The notes under the pieces are model-generated. The model saw only the letters and a program-made list of their open reading frames with translations. It searched no databases and was not told where the DNA came from. Positions 45,237-47,738 of a stretch of DNA of 47,738 nucleotides are shown one piece after another. The stretch is from Candidatus Epulonipiscium viviparus (lineage in GTDB: Bacteria > Bacillota > Clostridia > Lachnospirales > Cellulosilyticaceae). The DNA is taken from positions 2,501 to 50,238 of the forward strand of contig NZ_ABEQ01000004.3 of NCBI RefSeq assembly GCF_000171335.1, given 5' to 3'. Both the position numbers and the translations under genes were made by a program. Every line of letters begins with the position of its first letter. Position 1 is the stretch's first letter.

Positions 45237-47738
45237 TTATGAACGCTTGAAGAATGACATAATTCTAGATCCTATAGATCTTGTCGGAGTAGCATTTTTC
45301 ATTGGTGGTGGGCTACCTGCGTCTATTTTTAGATACTCACCAGGAGTTATGATCGCTTCAAATGTTTCGTCGAAGATTACTGTGTAGAACTCATTGTTGG
45401 TAGTGTCATCGGCACCAGAGGCATCATCTTTAACTACTTCTACTAATTCATCCTCGATTGCTGGAGTAGAGATAGTCGCCACACCAGGATTTGCTTTGGC
45501 ATAAGGGATTCTTAATGCTATATTAAATACGAATGCACCGTCTTCAGACTCATCTTCGGCTTCTGGATCCTCAGGGTCTGGCTTATTAACTTGTGGCTCA
45601 TATGCTGCTGTTGCATCGACAGTGTCAGTTGTGAATATATTCTCGGCTTTTAATTCGCCAGTTTCGGCATCAAATCCTTCGGATACAATATATACTTCAA
45701 CATCTCCATTATTAATTAACGCTTTCACTTGTTTCTCGATTTCTTTAGCGGCGAGAAGAGCATTAGCTTTATTTCTAGTTGCCTTATCTGCATCTGCATT
45801 GATTAGTAAGTTGCCATCGATCGTGAATTCTCTTGAAGAGTGAATGCGAGATGCGGCTTCGAGCACTGCTGACTTCTCGATTACTGTCCACTTATATGGA
45901 GCGGCTGCCACTATAAACTCACCTTCGATCACTACTGGTTCAATACCCGTACCCGTAACAGCAGTAGTGCCATCATCTTCCATTAATGTAATCTTAACGG
46001 AAACTTCATTTTCACCAACTTCACCATCAGGCTCTTCTGCAGTACCTGGAGTTGCTGCTGTGAAACCAGTGATTGTAGCTTCAACCTTAAATTGAGCCGT
46101 AATAGGAGTTGCTGTACCAGATCTATCAACAGTAATATTCATGTCTATGCCCGCAGCGGTGATTACTTCGTTAAGTTTAGTTTCGATATGAGCTTTTGCT
46201 CCATCAGTATCCATAGCGTCGGTGGTGCCGGTTTTAAGTGCTGGAACCACGATCAACTCGTCGCTTTCAAGTACCGCGGTTATGGCCGCTACAGCTTGCT
46301 CTAATGGAGTACCTGCGTACTTAGATTTTTCTTTTACTTTGTCAATTTTAGTTGTATCTTCATTAGTTTTGGGATGATTATCGTCTATTCCTGAGAATAA
46401 TTCGAATGCGCTATTTAAATGACCCAATGCGCTAGTAGGTGCCGCAGCTGGATCATCGGCGGTGGTTCCGTCTAATGAACCTGCTGTTAACTTAGCCGCA
46501 TCTGTGGCGGTGTCCTCGAGATCGCTTATCGCATCTGTCGCAATTTCGATCGCGGTTTCTATTGCAGAGATAGAATCAGTGTCTGAATACAACGTGCCCA
46601 TCGCCAATTCGTAAATATCGCCGTCTTCACTTTCGTCAGTCATACTGCTTACTTCTACGACTGTTTCCACATAGGCTTTGATTGCCTCGATTCGTGCAGT
46701 TAACACTTCTTTTGCTGTGTTCAGAGTATCCATTGTTCCAAGGCCTCCGATTAGTGTATCACCAGCGACAGCCTCTCCAGCTGGTGTTTTGTTAGCTACA
46801 ACGTTGGCAAACTGCTCGATCGCTAACTCTAATTTTCCGATTGCTTCAGTCAACTTGGCCGCAGATCCTTCTGCTGTATGCGGATTCGCCTTCAATACAT
46901 CGCTCGCCGCCTTATGCGCGTCAATGATAAATTCTTTCGGTGCCATCGATTCGCTCTCGCCATCAACTGTGAACCCATCCACGTCTTCTTCTGTTACCCA
47001 AGCTAGGCCGTCCGCGACATCGTTCCCTTGTACATCGCTTTGCGCGTACTTTGTATATTCGAATGCCTGCGCTATTAACATCGTAAGTTCGTTTTTCGCT
47101 TTTACCGCATCGGCTGTTTCGAGATCTGAGTCCAGCTTACCAGGTTTTAAAAGTTTGGTTGCAGTTGTGACGCTATTTTTGAGAGACGTGATCGTTTGCC
47201 CAATACTAGCGAGCGTGGTTTTGCCTGTACCAACAGCTCCGGTGATAGGGTCTTTGTCAGTTGTGGTGTTGAAGATAGCAGCAGTAGCTAGCTTGATCTG
47301 GTTGTTGAGTGCAGTGATTTGCGCCGTCGGAAGCCAATTGGAATCATCTGGAACATCCGCCCCGGTCGCTGATGCGAAAATAGGGGTACGTCGGTCGGAA
47401 CCGTAGAGAATGGCTTCGATATCTTTGATAAGCGATTCCAATTCTTCGATTTTGGTGAGCATTTCATCGTTTTTACCCATTCCGTTTTTCGCCGCCGCTG
47501 AAGTTAGGATGGCTGTTGATTTGTCGAACGCGCTATACGCATTGCTAAGCTGAAGGGTAAGCGTGGTCGGTAGGCTGATCACTTTCTTCGCGTTGTTAAT
47601 AGCGTTGACGTAAGCGTTATACTGCAATGTATTTACCCATTGCGAATACGAATCTACGTCGCTACCGTCTCCCGCGAGGCTAAGCTTTATCGTGTTGAGT
47701 AACGCGAGTGGGCCGCCAGCCAAATTGCCGTTGATGAC
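45237..47738 (-). CDS. Giant exported helical-repeat protein, type A, copy 2 (C-terminal 833 residues, runs off right edge)
   Basis: The frame is open to the right edge, so the N terminus is missing. The TTG near 47723 is an internal codon and not a start. It matches the last ~930 residues of A(+). LSLAGDGSDVDSYSQW corresponds to LSLSGDGGDVSSFYAW in A(+), and EDGDIYELAMGTLY to EDGDIYELAIGTLY, a segment that I did not see in B. Beta modules follow, but one fewer tandem copy than in A(+). The end SIGSRIMSFFKRS shares the conserved tail, and there is no acidic/aromatic tail. Identity to A(+) looks only moderate by eye (roughly half to two thirds), clearly lower than between the B copies. By analogy a signal peptide should lie about 2000 residues upstream. 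Confidence 0.85.
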   Translation of the reverse strand, partial: VINGNLAGGPLALLNTIKLSLAGDGSDVDSYSQWVNTLQYNAYVNAINNAKKVISLPTTLTLQLSNAYSAFDKSTAILTSAAAKNGMGKNDEMLTKIEELESLIKDIEAILYGSDRRTPIFASATGADVPDDSNWLPTAQITALNNQIKLATAAIFNTTTDKDPITGAVGTGKTTLASIGQTITSLKNSVTTATKLLKPGKLDSDLETADAVKAKNELTMLIAQAFEYTKYAQSDVQGNDVADGLAWVTEEDVDGFTVDGESESMAPKEFIIDAHKAASDVLKANPHTAEGSAAKLTEAIGKLELAIEQFANVVANKTPAGEAVAGDTLIGGLGTMDTLNTAKEVLTARIEAIKAYVETVVEVSSMTDESEDGDIYELAMGTLYSDTDSISAIETAIEIATDAISDLEDTATDAAKLTAGSLDGTTADDPAAAPTSALGHLNSAFELFSGIDDNHPKTNEDTTKIDKVKEKSKYAGTPLEQAVAAITAVLESDELIVVPALKTGTTDAMDTDGAKAHIETKLNEVITAAGIDMNITVDRSGTATPITAQFKVEATITGFTAATPGTAEEPDGEVGENEVSVKITLMEDDGTTAVTGTGIEPVVIEGEFIVAAAPYKWTVIEKSAVLEAASRIHSSREFTIDGNLLINADADKATRNKANALLAAKEIEKQVKALINNGDVEVYIVSEGFDAETGELKAENIFTTDTVDATAAYEPQVNKPDPEDPEAEDESEDGAFVFNIALRIPYAKANPGVATISTPAIEDELVEVVKDDASGADDTTNNEFYTVIFDETFEAIITPGEYLKIDAGSPPPMKNATPTRSIGSRIMSFFKRS

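Noticed and set aside
47700-47723. TTG start for the right-edge gene
   Set aside because: The frame continues to the window edge and aligns with the interior of A(+), so this is an internal codon of a truncated gene.

Overview
The window looks like a piece of a low-to-mid GC Bacillota (probably Clostridia) chromosome. The reasons are strong AAGGAG-type ribosome binding sites, intrinsic hairpin/U-tract terminators, a PepF-like peptidase start, an Lrp/AsnC-type regulator with an ADP-forming acyl-CoA synthetase subunit, and very large secreted proteins made of helical repeats. I cannot place it more finely from sequence alone.

Layout. Bases 1-3014 are ordinary chromosome: the 5' end of an oligoendopeptidase-F-like gene on the minus strand, then a two-gene plus-strand operon (tandem-domain Lrp/AsnC-like regulator and a CoA-binding acyl-CoA synthetase subunit) closed by a terminator. 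From 3466 to the right edge lies one unusual locus. Four giant genes for Cys-poor, presumably exported repeat proteins are arranged as a nested mirror image: A(+) 3466-12489, B(+) 17552-27526, B(-) 40999-31283, A(-) from beyond the right edge to 45237. The A pair and the B pair are paralogues. The complete proteins are 3007, 3324 and 3238 residues. They share a signal peptide, 11 colinear Trp-containing helical repeats (compared between A(+) and B(+)), C-terminal Ig-like beta modules and a short basic C-terminal motif ending FFKR[SG] or LFKRS. B proteins also carry an acidic/aromatic tail. B(+) and B(-) are nearly identical over the part I compared in their 3' halves and much more different toward the N terminus, which suggests gene conversion or diversification.

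The three gaps between the giant genes are filled with satellite-like DNA, which is rare in bacteria. Array 1 (12579-17312) and array 2 (27848-30656) are about 263 and 156 copies of a degenerate 18-bp unit, in the same orientation. Landmarks across array 1 stay in exact 18-bp register, and array 2 shows one net 1-bp slip. Array 3 (41199-45224) is different: it interleaves 171-bp units, 27-bp units and a short linker, and landmark distances are multiples of 9 bp. Near the mirror axis sits a decayed C-terminal fragment of an Rpn-type nuclease/transposase. Next to the B(-) 3' end, the tail-coding sequence is repeated three times.

How it may work (inference): this looks like a surface-protein locus in which inverted giant paralogues and in-register minisatellites give substrates for inversion, gene conversion or copy-number change. 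Hairpins just upstream of A(+) and B(+) could attenuate transcription. A(+) has no U-tract terminator directly behind it, so its transcript may run through array 1 to the hairpin at 17454-17496.
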